From assembly GCF_019754935.1 (NCBI RefSeq), contig NZ_JAGSOA010000002.1, forward strand, positions 372,001 to 436,000: a DNA stretch of 64,000 nt. Direction: 5' to 3'. The translations under genes were made by a program, and so were the position numbers. Of the stretch, positions 47,344-56,707 are shown piece by piece. Positions within the stretch are counted from its first letter, which is position 1. Each line of letters opens with the position of its first letter. A model generated the notes under the pieces. The model did no database searches. It saw only the letters and a list, made by a program, of their open reading frames with translations, and was not told the DNA's origin. Source of the DNA: Corynebacterium parakroppenstedtii (GTDB lineage: Bacteria > Actinomycetota > Actinomycetes > Mycobacteriales > Mycobacteriaceae).

Positions 47344-48771
47344 GTGGATAGAAGAACGAAAATTGTTTGTACATTGGGTCCGGCGGTAGCCAGTGCGGAA
47401 AAGATCCGTGCTCTGGTTGACGCAGGAATGGACGTAGCACGACTGAACTGCTCACACGGCGTTCACGCAGACCACGAACAGAACTACAAGTGGGTTCGGC
47501 AGGCTTCCGACGAAACCGGCCGCGCCGTCGGGATTTTGGCTGACCTCCAGGGTCCCAAGATCCGGTTGGGCTGGTTCAAGAACCACGAGGAAATGTGGGA
47601 AACCGGCGAAACGGTGCGCATTACCGTTGACGAGATCGAGGGTACGCACGATCGTGTATCCACGACGTACAAGAACCTCGCCAAGGACGCTAAGCCCGGC
47701 GAACGCCTTCTCGTCGACGATGGCAAGGTTGGCCTGGTCTGCAAGGCCGTTGAGGGCAACGATGTGATCTGTGAGGTCACTGAGGGTGGCCCCGTGTCAG
47801 ACCACAAGGGCGTGTCCCTTCCTGGCATGGATATTTCCGTCCCGGCATTATCTGAAAAAGATATTGAGGACCTTCGCTTCGCACTTCGCTTGGGTGTCGA
47901 CGTTATCGCTCTGTCGTTTGTCCGTTCGCCGGCAGATGTTGAGCTCGTCCACAAGATCATGGACGAGGAAGGCCGTCGACTTCCGGTCATCGCGAAGTTG
48001 GAGAAGCCTGAAGCCATCGACGCCCTGGAGCCGATCATCATGGCCTTCGACGCCATCATGATTGCCCGTGGTGACATGGGTGTCGAGGTTCCGCTTGAAG
48101 ACGTCCCGATGGTCCAGAAGCGCGCCATCCAGATTGCTCGTGAAAACGCTAAGCCAGTCATTGTGGCAACGCAGATGCTGGATTCGATGATCACGAATTC
48201 ACGTCCGACGCGTGCTGAAGCGTCCGACGTTGCTAACGCTGTCTTGGACGGCACGGACGCGGTCATGCTGTCCGGCGAGATTTCCGTCGGTAAGTACCCG
48301 GTAGAAACCGTCAAGACCATGGCCCGCATCGTGAAGGCTGCCGAGCAGGACGGCACAGTGCCGCCGCTCAGCCACGTTCCTCGCACCAAGCGTGGCGTCG
48401 TGTCGTACGCGGCGCGCGATATTGCGGAGCGTCTGAATGCTCGTGCAGTTGTTGCGTTCACCAGTTCAGGCGATACAGCACGTCGTGTGGCTCGTCTCCA
48501 CAGCTTCCTCCCATTGTTGGTGTTCACCCCGAACCCCGCCGTGCGGTCTCAGTTGGCTGTCACGTGGGGCGCGGAGACATTCTTGACTCCTGAGGTCAAG
48601 ACAACCGACGAGATGGTTGCCGAGGTCGATAAAGCCCTGCTGGCTATCGACGGTTATGAGCGCGGCGACACAGTCGTCATCGCTGCCGGTTCTCCTCCCG
48701 GAGTTGAAGGCAACACCAACATGATTCACGTTCACATGTTGGGTGAAGACCTCGAAGGCCACGAGCGCTAG
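47344..48771 (+). CDS. pyk: Pyruvate kinase
   Basis: This glycolytic enzyme converts PEP and ADP to pyruvate and ATP. Motifs are RRTKIVCTLGPA, MDVARLNCSHG, GILADLQGPKIRLG, the signature with catalytic Lys in VIAKLEKPEAID, MIARGDMGVEVP, VIVATQMLDSMI and SRPTRAEASDVANAVLDGTDAVMLSGE. The length (475 aa) matches corynebacterial Pyk when started at GTG 47344; the frame is open to a GTG at 47320. In most actinobacteria the sequence reads RLNFSHG; here it is RLNCSHG. Codon bias is strong, as expected of a highly expressed gene. Strong terminators lie on both sides, so it is monocistronic. Confidence 0.95.
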   Translation: MDRRTKIVCTLGPAVASAEKIRALVDAGMDVARLNCSHGVHADHEQNYKWVRQASDETGRAVGILADLQGPKIRLGWFKNHEEMWETGETVRITVDEIEGTHDRVSTTYKNLAKDAKPGERLLVDDGKVGLVCKAVEGNDVICEVTEGGPVSDHKGVSLPGMDISVPALSEKDIEDLRFALRLGVDVIALSFVRSPADVELVHKIMDEEGRRLPVIAKLEKPEAIDALEPIIMAFDAIMIARGDMGVEVPLEDVPMVQKRAIQIARENAKPVIVATQMLDSMITNSRPTRAEASDVANAVLDGTDAVMLSGEISVGKYPVETVKTMARIVKAAEQDGTVPPLSHVPRTKRGVVSYAARDIAERLNARAVVAFTSSGDTARRVARLHSFLPLLVFTPNPAVRSQLAVTWGAETFLTPEVKTTDEMVAEVDKALLAIDGYERGDTVVIAAGSPPGVEGNTNMIHVHMLGEDLEGHER

Positions 48772-48844
48772 ATTGTCGGTTCCCACACCGTAGCTATTGC
48801 GAGATTCGCGATGGCAGGGTGTGACGGATGCCAATCACAACGCG

Positions 48845-48883
48845 AAACCGGGTCGCACTATTACATGTGCGGCCCGGTTTTTC
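48845..48883 (+). terminator. Rho-independent terminator after pyk
   Basis: A 12-bp stem with one G-T pair, ACCGGGTCGCAC (48847-48858) and GTGCGGCCCGGT (48867-48878), has an 8-nt loop. It is flanked by AA and TTTTT, so it can also serve the convergent amidohydrolase gene. Confidence 0.9.
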
Positions 48884-48894
48884 TATACCGAACG

Positions 48895-50170
48895 CTACTC
48901 CTTGAAAAGGAAGCTCAGCGGTGCTGCCGCCGCAGCCTTCGTCGTCGATGAGATAGTCGAGAGATCGGGGAGGAACGTCGCCATATGGTTGGCGGGGACG
49001 GGCGTCTCATTGCGCTTCTCCCATTGTTCATCCGGGGTGATGCCGGCAGTCCAGAACAAATAGGGCACATCAAAGTGCCGCGGTATCTCAGAAAAGTCCT
49101 CCGACGCCGTCCACCGCTCAGCATCAATGGAAGAATCCCCAAAGACAGCATCGAATGTCTCGCGGACATGAGAAAAAACGGCGGGGTCATTGTCAGTCAG
49201 TTCGCCGTGAGCCCAGTACTCTATGTCCGGCTCGGTGGGGCACCCCGACGCCTCACACTCAGCGCGGATCACTCGTTCGATAGCGCGATAAACGTGATCG
49301 CGGACGTCGGTGTTGTAGAACCGGCAATTCAACGTCAGGGTAGCGGTGTCCGGGATGGAATTGTTCGTATTACCAGCGTGGATTTGCCCGACAGAGATGA
49401 CGGCGAATTCGCCGGGGTCGACTTCTCGTCCGACGATCCCTTGTAAACGAAGAATGACGTGTGCCGCAATATAAATGGGATCCACGGATTGATGAGGGCT
49501 CGACGCGTGAGCACCCGTTCCATGAATGGTGACCGTGATGGAGTCACACGCTGCGAGGGCGGCCCCCGGCATACTCATAATCGTGCCGGCTTTTCCGGGA
49601 ACAATATGCTGGCCCAGGCAGAGGTCAGGGCGTGAAATCTCGTCGGCCAGGCCATCGCGGACCATGGCGCCCGCCCCAGCGGTGACTTCTTCGGCAGGTT
49701 GGAACAGGGCGTGGAAGGTTCCTGACCAGCGCTGACGTGTCGCGTCGAGAATAGCGACCGCCCCGAGCAAAGCGGTGGTGTGCATATCGTGCCCACAGGC
49801 ATGCATGACACCAGTTTCGTTGCCATCACGCCCAGTCGTGCGCACAGTGGAAGCGTAGGGCGCGCCGGTATCTTCGGTGACGGGTAAGGCGTCGAAATCC
49901 GCGCGCGAGAGAATCGTCGGCCCCTATCGTTGCCACGAGCCCATGCCCACCTATGGGACGCGACACAGTGCAGTTGTAGTGAGATAACCGCTCTCGTATG
50001 GCAATCGCAGTTTGTTCTTCGCGTTCAGATAACTCGGGATGAGAATGCATCCAGGTATAGAACTCTTGCTGCCAACTGAGGTCGGCCGGGTTGGCATCAA
50101 GCAACTCCGCAATGGCTGCACCTGGGGCATGAACATGAGCGATGGATTCTATGTCTGTAGTGTTTGTCAT
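48895..50170 (-). pseudogene. M20-family amidohydrolase, frameshifted
   Basis: Two overlapping frames together make one amidohydrolase of about 424 aa. The N-terminal piece (50170 down to about 49925) has a good GGAGG site and reads WQQEFYTWMHSHPELSERE and GGHGLVATIG. The rest continues in another frame as PTILSRADFDALPVTEDTG, then MHACGHDMHTTALLG with metal ligands, LFQPAEEVTAGAGAMV and a dimerisation domain. The switch falls at a CCCC run (49921-49924, GGGG on the coding strand); one G fewer restores a perfect frame. Substrates in this family include N-acyl amino acids, hippurate and peptidoglycan fragments. The shift may be a real mutation, a phase-variable tract or a sequencing error. Confidence 0.85.
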
Positions 50171-50293
50171 TCTTTTCCTCCATCTTCTGGTGAACCGTAT
50201 CCGTTCACTGATCGAACGCGATGTGTTTTACCAGTGTAGGCGCACCATGCTCGATAGAGTCAGGCAGCAATCTGCCCCGGGGCAGCGGGTGAG

Positions 50294-52087
50294 TTACTGA
50301 TAGCTAATGAAGTCCGGGCGAGGTTTAATCGCCATCGTGTCCTTCGGATCGAGCATGGGCTTGTCTTCGTCGTAGAAGTTCTTCCACCCCAGGCTGATCT
50401 CGGGGCTCAAATCCTGCTGGATCACGTGCCAGGTATCCAGCTTGATGGATTGCGATCCGTGGCCATCGATGTGGATAACCATCGCAATGTTATCGGTACC
50501 AGGGATCATCTTGTCGCGGTTGCGAATCATATGAACCTTGAACTGGTGAACGACCAGGGGTTTCTGTGGCAGTTTGTTGTCCTCAGTGAGCTTGTCCAGC
50601 CACTTAACAACGTCATTGATTTCCTGGGCATCGACGTGACCGATCTGCTCCATGGGCAGTTCGTTGCCGTAGAGGCGCCACTCGGGGTCGAGTGCCAGTC
50701 CGACATAGGGCTTCTTGAGCAGCTTCTCGTACTTCTTTGCCTGTTCCAGGAGGGTCATGCGCCCAGGCTGAAGGTCAATGACCGCATACCCGCCGGCTTT
50801 GTTAATAGCATCAATCCACGGCTCGACGGTGTCGGAATCGATGAAGCGGCTGTACGAGTTGTCCTTTTCTGGTTCCGACGACGCAACAGTCACGATGATT
50901 TCGAACGCCGGGGTCACAGGTTGGTCTGTGAAGGCTTCATAGCTCTTGGCCATCTTCTTCGCCCGGGCGACGGACGCATCTTTTCCTTGCTCCCCGAGGC
51001 ACCCGAGATCGGGTCCGTCGGTGGAGCCGTAAAGTGCAACGATGTGCCGGCCAGGCGTGACGAGTCCGCCTCCACCTGGCTGTTCTTTGTCAATGCTCTT
51101 GGCTTTGTCGATACGACGAGAGAGCGTGTCCTTGTCGCCGAACAATTCGCCCAACGCAATGACATGGTCGTCTTTTTTGACGATCTCGATTGACTCATGG
51201 GTGGCGCGGGGGTCGGCTGCGGGGAGGCGGACGACGTTCCGGCCGGCGACGGATGCGTTCGTGAAACTTGCGGGGCTCGTGTCGGGAGCGACGAAGACGT
51301 GTCCATCAGAGTCGGGCTCTTTGTCCGCTTTACTGTCCGGGTTCCACGGTGCTGTGAGAATCGGGCGGGGAGTGTACGGTGCACCATCGGATGTGGTGGG
51401 AAGGTTGGGAGTACTCGGTGCGCTGCTGTTCGCGCTCTTTTTAGCGCTGGATGACGGCTTCGACGAGCTTGTGGTACTCGATGTGCTCGCCGCCGCACTG
51501 GCCGCCGCTGCCGGCGCAGTCCCGGATCCGTCGCCCTCAATGGGGGCATCCGGAATAACCACAAGGTCGCGGAAAGAGTATTGACCTTTGTCTAATCCAT
51601 CTGGCCACGAATCAGGCGTCGTTTCGTGAGTTTTCGCCGACGAAGACAGCGAGCCGAGTGAATCGCCTTTAAGGGTGACAATGTCGTCGACTCCCAATCG
51701 ACCAAGTTCGGACTCAATGTCTTTGCGGGAGTCGTCCTCGTTAGTCGCGTCGATGAGGAAAACGGGAACTCCAGCACTGGCGGCCAGGTTGCAGGCCCGT
51801 GCGCGCGTGGCGGAATCGGCATTGGGTCCAGTGACGACAGCGGCTTTTGCTGAGTCGAGGAATGTCGAACTCGTCTTGGTGCCTGTGGGGTCGTCGCCGA
51901 TGACGTCCGTTTTGTCCGAGACCTTCTTCGTTGAGACAGTGTCATTGCCTCCACCGCCTGAGCTACTTGAACAGCCGCTGAGGCTTCCGGCTACTCCGGC
52001 AGCTCCGAGTGCTGTGACGGCCGCGCCCACTGTCGTTAAGAATGTCCGGCGAGTGACTGGTCTGGCAAAAGGACGTGAGGATGACAT
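50294..52087 (-). CDS. Large Tat-type lipoprotein of unknown function
   Basis: The N-terminus combines a twin-arginine motif (TRRTFLTTVG) with a lipobox (SLSGC, Cys near residue 39). Residues 75-160 look like a compact alpha/beta domain with AVVTGPNADSATRARACNLAASAGVPVFLIDA, resembling cell-wall-binding repeat 2 proteins. A Ser/Ala/Lys-rich spacer (about 195-235) follows. Residues 340-597 form a second domain with GRHIVALYGSTDGPDLGCLGE, GYAVIDLQPGRMT and YVGLALDPEWRL, suggestive of a TIM-barrel glycosidase-like fold. No catalytic assignment is possible. AGGAGA lies 7 nt before the ATG. It is a lipid-anchored surface protein of 597 aa. Confidence 0.75.
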   Translation of the reverse strand: MSSSRPFARPVTRRTFLTTVGAAVTALGAAGVAGSLSGCSSSSGGGGNDTVSTKKVSDKTDVIGDDPTGTKTSSTFLDSAKAAVVTGPNADSATRARACNLAASAGVPVFLIDATNEDDSRKDIESELGRLGVDDIVTLKGDSLGSLSSSAKTHETTPDSWPDGLDKGQYSFRDLVVIPDAPIEGDGSGTAPAAAASAAASTSSTTSSSKPSSSAKKSANSSAPSTPNLPTTSDGAPYTPRPILTAPWNPDSKADKEPDSDGHVFVAPDTSPASFTNASVAGRNVVRLPAADPRATHESIEIVKKDDHVIALGELFGDKDTLSRRIDKAKSIDKEQPGGGGLVTPGRHIVALYGSTDGPDLGCLGEQGKDASVARAKKMAKSYEAFTDQPVTPAFEIIVTVASSEPEKDNSYSRFIDSDTVEPWIDAINKAGGYAVIDLQPGRMTLLEQAKKYEKLLKKPYVGLALDPEWRLYGNELPMEQIGHVDAQEINDVVKWLDKLTEDNKLPQKPLVVHQFKVHMIRNRDKMIPGTDNIAMVIHIDGHGSQSIKLDTWHVIQQDLSPEISLGWKNFYDEDKPMLDPKDTMAIKPRPDFISYQ

Positions 52088-52265
52088 GTATTTTCTCCTG
52101 CGGGTTGAAACACCAGTGGTGTCCCCATCGTGCGACGACAGAACAGTGCGTGAACGAGGAAACTGTAGGCAAAACTGTATGCAATGGAACCTTTTTAACG
52201 GCTTTACCCTATTTACTGTAACAATGCGAAATGTTGTGGTGCACTGAGCTGTATCGAGAAAGCAG

Positions 52266-52297
52266 AAAACAGGGGTAGTCGATGACCGAGATACCCC
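52266..52297 (-). terminator. Terminator after the NCS1 permease gene
   Basis: On the minus strand GGGGTA (complement of 52292-52297) pairs with TACCCC (complement of 52272-52277) around a 14-nt loop, followed by a TTTT run. The stem is short, so strength is uncertain. Confidence 0.55.
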
Positions 52298-52310
52298 CCG
52301 TTGTAGTTAG

Positions 52311-53993
52311 TTACTCAACCGGAAGAACATGACGGCCTTGCCGATCGGTGGTAAGAGCCAATGAGGAAATGTACTGCTTTTCACCTGTAGGGGAAGGGAC
52401 AGCGGACGCGAGAACATCGGGACGTTCAACCATTTCTCCGGTGACACAGCATCGGAAGAGCTCATCCGACGGATTCCCGTGATCATCGAAAAGAGGGGAG
52501 TCTACGCCGTCGTCGGTTCGACGAAGATAAAACTGCCCACGGGTGATGATGGCAATTAGTGGCGTCGCGACGACCGCGATGGCGGCTGCGAGAAGTGCCG
52601 AGTAGGGCTGAATGGTCGCGCCGAGGACGCCGAAATACGCAGCGATTGAGGTGGTGGCAGAAAGTAAGAGCGCCCCGATTCCCACAGGGTTGATCGGGAA
52701 AATCATTCCGCGACGATATTCTGGATAGCGGGGAGAAATGCCAAGTACATATTTGTTTATTGCAATGTCAGATGCCACCGTGAAAATCCACGCGATAGCG
52801 ACATTGGAATAGAAGCCAAGAATGGAGTTCAACATGGAGAACATATTGAATTCCATGAGAGATAGCGCAATACCGACATTGACAAAGACGAAAACGATCC
52901 TGCCGGGGTAGCGACGAGTTAAGCGTGTATATGCATTGGTCCACGCGAGTGAACCGCTATATGCATTTGTGACGTTAATTTTGATTTGGCTCATGACGAC
53001 GAGGATCACGGCGAGGGTGATAGCAAGCCAGGTTGGCATCATATTCGTGTACATGGCGAAGAATTGATGGACGGGCTCGCTGGCCGTTCCAGGAGAGTCA
53101 TTGAGGACAGCCATGACGTACACTGCGAGGAAAACGCCGATGATTTGCTTGGTGGCTCCGAAGATAACCCAGCCGGGTCCTGAGAGGATGACCGCGGTCC
53201 ACCATTTGCGTTTGTTGTCCGGGGTTTTGGGTGGCATAAAACGGATGTAATCGATGTTTTCGGCAATTTGCGCTGTCAATGAGAGGCAGACACCCGCAGC
53301 CAACATCATGGATGCGAAATCCGCATGGCCGGGCCCATTTCCGGCGTAGTGAGCAAAAGTATGGACACTCGATGGGTGCTGAATAATCAGGACGATGAGG
53401 GGCAGCACCATCATTACGATCCACAGTGGATTCGTTGCTTTCTGAATCTTTGATAAGGACTTCATCCCATACATGACCAGTGGGATGACGATCAGCGAAG
53501 AGACCAAGTACCCGGCCCATAGTGGGATTCCCAGACCCATTTTGAGCCCTTGTCCCATAATTGAACCTTCAGTGGCAAAGAAAATAAAGGTGAACGAAGC
53601 AAATATGATATTTGTGACGACCGACCCGTAATAGCCGAATCCGCTTCCCCGTGTAATAAGGTCGAGGTCTAGATTGTATTTAGCTGCATAGACGGCGAGG
53701 GGAAAGCTCGACAGGAAGATTAATACCGCTGCAATAAGAATTCCGCCGACTGCGTTCACTGTTCCGTGCGCAATTCCGATCCCGGCTCCGATAGAGAAAT
53801 CAGCGAGATACGCGATGCCACCAAGTGCCGACGCTGCTACTGCGGACGTTGCCCAGGTCCGGTAGTGCCGTGGTGCGAACCGGAGGGGATAGTCGTCACC
53901 GAAATTGGATTGGGACTGGTGAGGAGCGGGAGCGTTCTGGGGAGTGACCGGCGTCGTCGCGGGACGTACCGGGGTAGTGTCTGTCATCGTCAT
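52311..53993 (-). CDS. NCS1-family purine/cytosine-type permease
   Basis: This integral membrane protein has about twelve hydrophobic segments and belongs to the nucleobase:cation symporter-1 family (CodB-like). Family features are ALGGIAYLADFSIGAGIG, GRGSGFG-like TRGSGFGYYGSVV, LIVIPLVMYGMKSL and the FMPP segment (IRFMPPKTPDNKRKWW). At about 560 aa it is longer than CodB (about 420) owing to a 35-residue N-terminal tail and a hydrophilic C-terminal tail of about 75 residues with FRCCVTGEMVERPD. It follows the urease operon on the same strand after 138 bp, so its substrate may be a urea precursor such as allantoin or a pyrimidine. The ATG at 53993 lies 8 nt after TAGTTT. Confidence 0.85.
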   Translation of the reverse strand: MTMTDTTPVRPATTPVTPQNAPAPHQSQSNFGDDYPLRFAPRHYRTWATSAVAASALGGIAYLADFSIGAGIGIAHGTVNAVGGILIAAVLIFLSSFPLAVYAAKYNLDLDLITRGSGFGYYGSVVTNIIFASFTFIFFATEGSIMGQGLKMGLGIPLWAGYLVSSLIVIPLVMYGMKSLSKIQKATNPLWIVMMVLPLIVLIIQHPSSVHTFAHYAGNGPGHADFASMMLAAGVCLSLTAQIAENIDYIRFMPPKTPDNKRKWWTAVILSGPGWVIFGATKQIIGVFLAVYVMAVLNDSPGTASEPVHQFFAMYTNMMPTWLAITLAVILVVMSQIKINVTNAYSGSLAWTNAYTRLTRRYPGRIVFVFVNVGIALSLMEFNMFSMLNSILGFYSNVAIAWIFTVASDIAINKYVLGISPRYPEYRRGMIFPINPVGIGALLLSATTSIAAYFGVLGATIQPYSALLAAAIAVVATPLIAIITRGQFYLRRTDDGVDSPLFDDHGNPSDELFRCCVTGEMVERPDVLASAVPSPTGEKQYISSLALTTDRQGRHVLPVE

Positions 53994-54001
53994 AGACACG
54001 T

Positions 54002-54007
54002 AAACTA
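54002..54007 (-). promoter_or_regulatory. -10 element of leaderless permease promoter (candidate)
   Basis: TAGTTT on the minus strand, 8 nt before the ATG at 53993. It suggests that the permease is not simply the last gene of the urease operon. Confidence 0.35.
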
Positions 54008-54136
54008 TGGGGCTAATGTCACGAACGCGCTCCCACTGTATGAATAACTGTATGAATATTAGGTGACCGAGGTAAACAACGCGTTACCGCGCGGAAATGA
54101 TCACCAGCGACCCGGGGGACGAAGACGTGTAAAGAA

Positions 54137-55192
54137 TTAGTACTTCCGCAACCGCGGCGCTGGTGCCGAAAGAAGGGTTTCCCGCGCCGCGGTCCACAAC
54201 CGGTCGCGAGCGATTCGTGCCTCATCAGCAGTGGCAGCAAGAATCCGCACCCAGACCCCGGATTCGTAGGGGAGAGTAGATGTAGCCCACCGAACTGATG
54301 CCGGAAAATCGGACTTGGGCAAGCATCGGAGCACGTCGAGAAGCACCCGAGTAGATTGCGGTGAAGGCGCAACTATCCAGACATTGGACCATGCACCATA
54401 GTTGCGCATGCCGAGCAACCGACTGCCCGTATGCGGTCGCAATAGTCCGCGATCGATAACGAGCGGCCTGCAGTCGGATTCCCTTAATTGCGCGAAATCA
54501 TGCGGGTGGTTGGCACGCGGTTGATCGATTCGTGTTTCCATGGACAACGCGTCGTAGCGGTGCCACTCACCGCGACCGAGCCTTCCCGCCACAACACAAT
54601 CGCTGACTATCGCGCAACCCTCTCGAGCAGCGGTTACTCTCGTAGACAGATGAACCCGGGAACCCCCATAGGGGATCACGTGGTCAGGCATGTATTCGAC
54701 AGTGCTTCCCGGGCCAACAGTCAGGTTGACGTGTTGTATCGCTAGCCCCACATCCATTCGATGTATAGGCGTCGCCGCCTGAGTGGTGATAAGAGCCGAC
54801 GCCGGTCTTGTTTCGCCGACGCGAATATCGACGAGGTTCCGATCATTGTGAGCAAGCCCAGCACCCGTCGTCATGATGTAGAGCAGCGGTGTGCCAGGCT
54901 GGTGCGGGTCCGTGTACAGCGGCCGCATAAGAGCAAGCGGAGCTTTCGCGATTTTCTCCGCGACGACTGATCTTTTCCCCACCGACTTATCCTCAGGTGA
55001 GTCCACTCTGGCGTACAGAAAACCGACTTTGCCAGGGGAACCGACCGGAAGTGCCCTGTGGTCACCGGACATTGGCTGACTACGGAGTTCCTTGGCGATC
55101 CTTGGCGGAATGGGAAGCGTAGCCGCCGCGTCGTAGAGGGAAGCAAAGGTGGGGGAGGAGATGTTGCTCTCCACTGTGGTCTGGGGTGCCAC
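54137..55192 (-). CDS. ureD: Urease accessory protein UreD
   Basis: UreD is the scaffold that binds apo-urease and recruits UreF and UreG for nickel insertion. Recognisable UreD segments are PLYTDPHQPGTPLLYIMTTGAGLAHNDRNLVDIRVG, THQAATPIHRM-like TTQAATPIHRMD, VEYMPDHVIPYGGSRV and RGEWHRYDALSMETRI. The protein is longer (351 aa) than usual (about 270), with extra residues at both ends. The start is GTG at 55192, 3 nt after the ureG stop, so it is coupled to ureG. It is the last gene of the urease cluster proper. Confidence 0.9.
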   Translation of the reverse strand: MAPQTTVESNISSPTFASLYDAAATLPIPPRIAKELRSQPMSGDHRALPVGSPGKVGFLYARVDSPEDKSVGKRSVVAEKIAKAPLALMRPLYTDPHQPGTPLLYIMTTGAGLAHNDRNLVDIRVGETRPASALITTQAATPIHRMDVGLAIQHVNLTVGPGSTVEYMPDHVIPYGGSRVHLSTRVTAAREGCAIVSDCVVAGRLGRGEWHRYDALSMETRIDQPRANHPHDFAQLRESDCRPLVIDRGLLRPHTGSRLLGMRNYGAWSNVWIVAPSPQSTRVLLDVLRCLPKSDFPASVRWATSTLPYESGVWVRILAATADEARIARDRLWTAARETLLSAPAPRLRKY

Positions 55193-55195
55193 GCC

Positions 55196-55843
55196 CTACC
55201 CCTGGTGAGCTTTTCGCTGTGTTTCCACAAACTCAGCAAGCTCGGAGAGCCCATCACCCGTTAACGCATTCGTCGGTAACACGGGGAGACCACCTCGCAC
55301 CTCTTTCGCATCAGCGACCATCTTGTCCAGATCACACCGGACATAGGGCGCAATATCCGTCTTATTGATAATGAGAAGATCCGATTCCGTGACACCCGGT
55401 CCCCGTTTCCGAGGCATTTTGTCACCTTCCGCCGTGTCAAGAATAAACACGTATGTTTCCACAAGCGCCGGTGAAAAAGTAAGCGTTAAATTATCGCCAC
55501 CCGATTCGAACAACAAAGTGTCGATATCCGGGAAGCGCTCGACCATCTCTGCCGCCGCCATCAAATTCATCGTCGGATCGTCCCGGACAGCCGTGTGGGG
55601 GCAGGATCCTGTTTCTACCCCGACAATTCGCGCCGGGTCGAGAATTCCATTTAGTTCCCGACGGATGTGGTTCGCGTCTTCTTGGGTGTAGATATCATTC
55701 GTGATGATTCCCACGCTATGACCTTGCTCGATCAACGTGGGCACGAGTGCCTCGATAATTGCTGTCTTTCCTGAGCCGACGGGACCGCCAAATCCGATGC
55801 GATAAATCGGGTGTTCTTCATGGCTTGGGTCATTCTGTGCCAT
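55196..55843 (-). CDS. ureG: Urease accessory GTPase UreG
   Basis: This SIMIBI GTPase drives nickel delivery to urease. The P-loop GGPVGSGKT is at residues 19-27. Nickel-binding CPH is in GSCPHTAVRDD, ESGGDNLTLTFSP follows, and NKTDIAPYV is the base-recognition motif. GVETGSCPH and DKMPRKRGPG are also typical. The length (215 aa) is normal. There is no His-rich N-terminus, so nickel must be supplied by another protein; UreE is absent and the His-rich protein at 58931-60127 is the likely donor. GAGGAT lies 6 nt before the ATG. Confidence 0.96.
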   Translation of the reverse strand: MAQNDPSHEEHPIYRIGFGGPVGSGKTAIIEALVPTLIEQGHSVGIITNDIYTQEDANHIRRELNGILDPARIVGVETGSCPHTAVRDDPTMNLMAAAEMVERFPDIDTLLFESGGDNLTLTFSPALVETYVFILDTAEGDKMPRKRGPGVTESDLLIINKTDIAPYVRCDLDKMVADAKEVRGGLPVLPTNALTGDGLSELAEFVETQRKAHQG

Positions 55844-55875
55844 AGCGAAATCCTCACATTTCGTACTAGTAATAA

Positions 55876-56679
55876 TTAATTAATAAATAGTCGCGCGGGG
55901 GCGGATTCATGTGCCGCACACGCGACATCCAAAGCAGGGCTTAGTGTTCCTATATCGTCAACGGATGAATCGCAGCACATCTGTACACATTCGGCGATGT
56001 CTGATCCCACCTCATTCACAACCTGCTGGGCACTGATATGGTCAGCCACGCTTAATCGAACCGCCGCGGAACAGGCTCCAGCCGCGAATGAGAACAGTTC
56101 ACAGGACACCGCCATTTCCTGAGACAATCCATTGTGATGATGAATGACTCCAGCGACTATCGCCTGGTTACCTATGACATTTCCTTTGCGTACGTCGCTG
56201 ATCAGTTTTCCTACCGGTGTGTCGTCATCGGGGTGCAGCACGTCGTCGGCCATCGACAATAATTGCTTTCCGACGCGCACACTCCCGCGTCGTGCATTAT
56301 CGCTAGGTTTTGTTGCCAAGAGGACCTCGTCGATGATTCGAAGTGTCCCCGTTGTGGAGTGTGTAGAGCTATTCGCGGGCATCGCGGCTGATGCGGATCG
56401 TCGCCACTCCTGCGCCCAGGTCCACGCCAATGCCGCTGCAATTCCATCGGTAGGGGCGACGACGCCGGTAATAAGCTCGCGAACAGTGTCTGTGAGAGAA
56501 GCGCTGTCTAACCAGTGGCACTGAGACAGCCCTTCGAGCCCGTGCGAGAGCGTGTATATTCCCGAAGGGAACGCCGTGTCTGTCCATTGGAGGGCTGATA
56601 GGAAGGTCGGAAACATCGATTGCCGTCCAGACCTATCAGTGCTGTTCACGGTCGCGTCGAGATTATTGGAAGAAGACAT
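55876..56679 (-). CDS. ureF: Urease accessory protein UreF
   Basis: UreF bridges UreD and UreG in the urease activation complex. UreF motifs are LSALQWTDTAFPSGIYTLSHGLEGL at about residue 28 and, near the C-terminal half, IGNQAIVAGVIHHHNGLSQEMAVSCELFSFAAGACSAAVRL. The 267-aa length exceeds the usual 220-230 because of an N-terminal tail and a hydrophilic insert near 100-115. Its start lies 28 nt after the ureBC stop with no evident ribosome-binding site. All acidic and Gly positions I would expect in the core helices seem present. Confidence 0.9.
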   Translation of the reverse strand: MSSSNNLDATVNSTDRSGRQSMFPTFLSALQWTDTAFPSGIYTLSHGLEGLSQCHWLDSASLTDTVRELITGVVAPTDGIAAALAWTWAQEWRRSASAAMPANSSTHSTTGTLRIIDEVLLATKPSDNARRGSVRVGKQLLSMADDVLHPDDDTPVGKLISDVRKGNVIGNQAIVAGVIHHHNGLSQEMAVSCELFSFAAGACSAAVRLSVADHISAQQVVNEVGSDIAECVQMCCDSSVDDIGTLSPALDVACAAHESAPARLFIN

Positions 56680-56707
56680 GATTCAAAGCTGTCACCGATG
56701 TGTCGTG

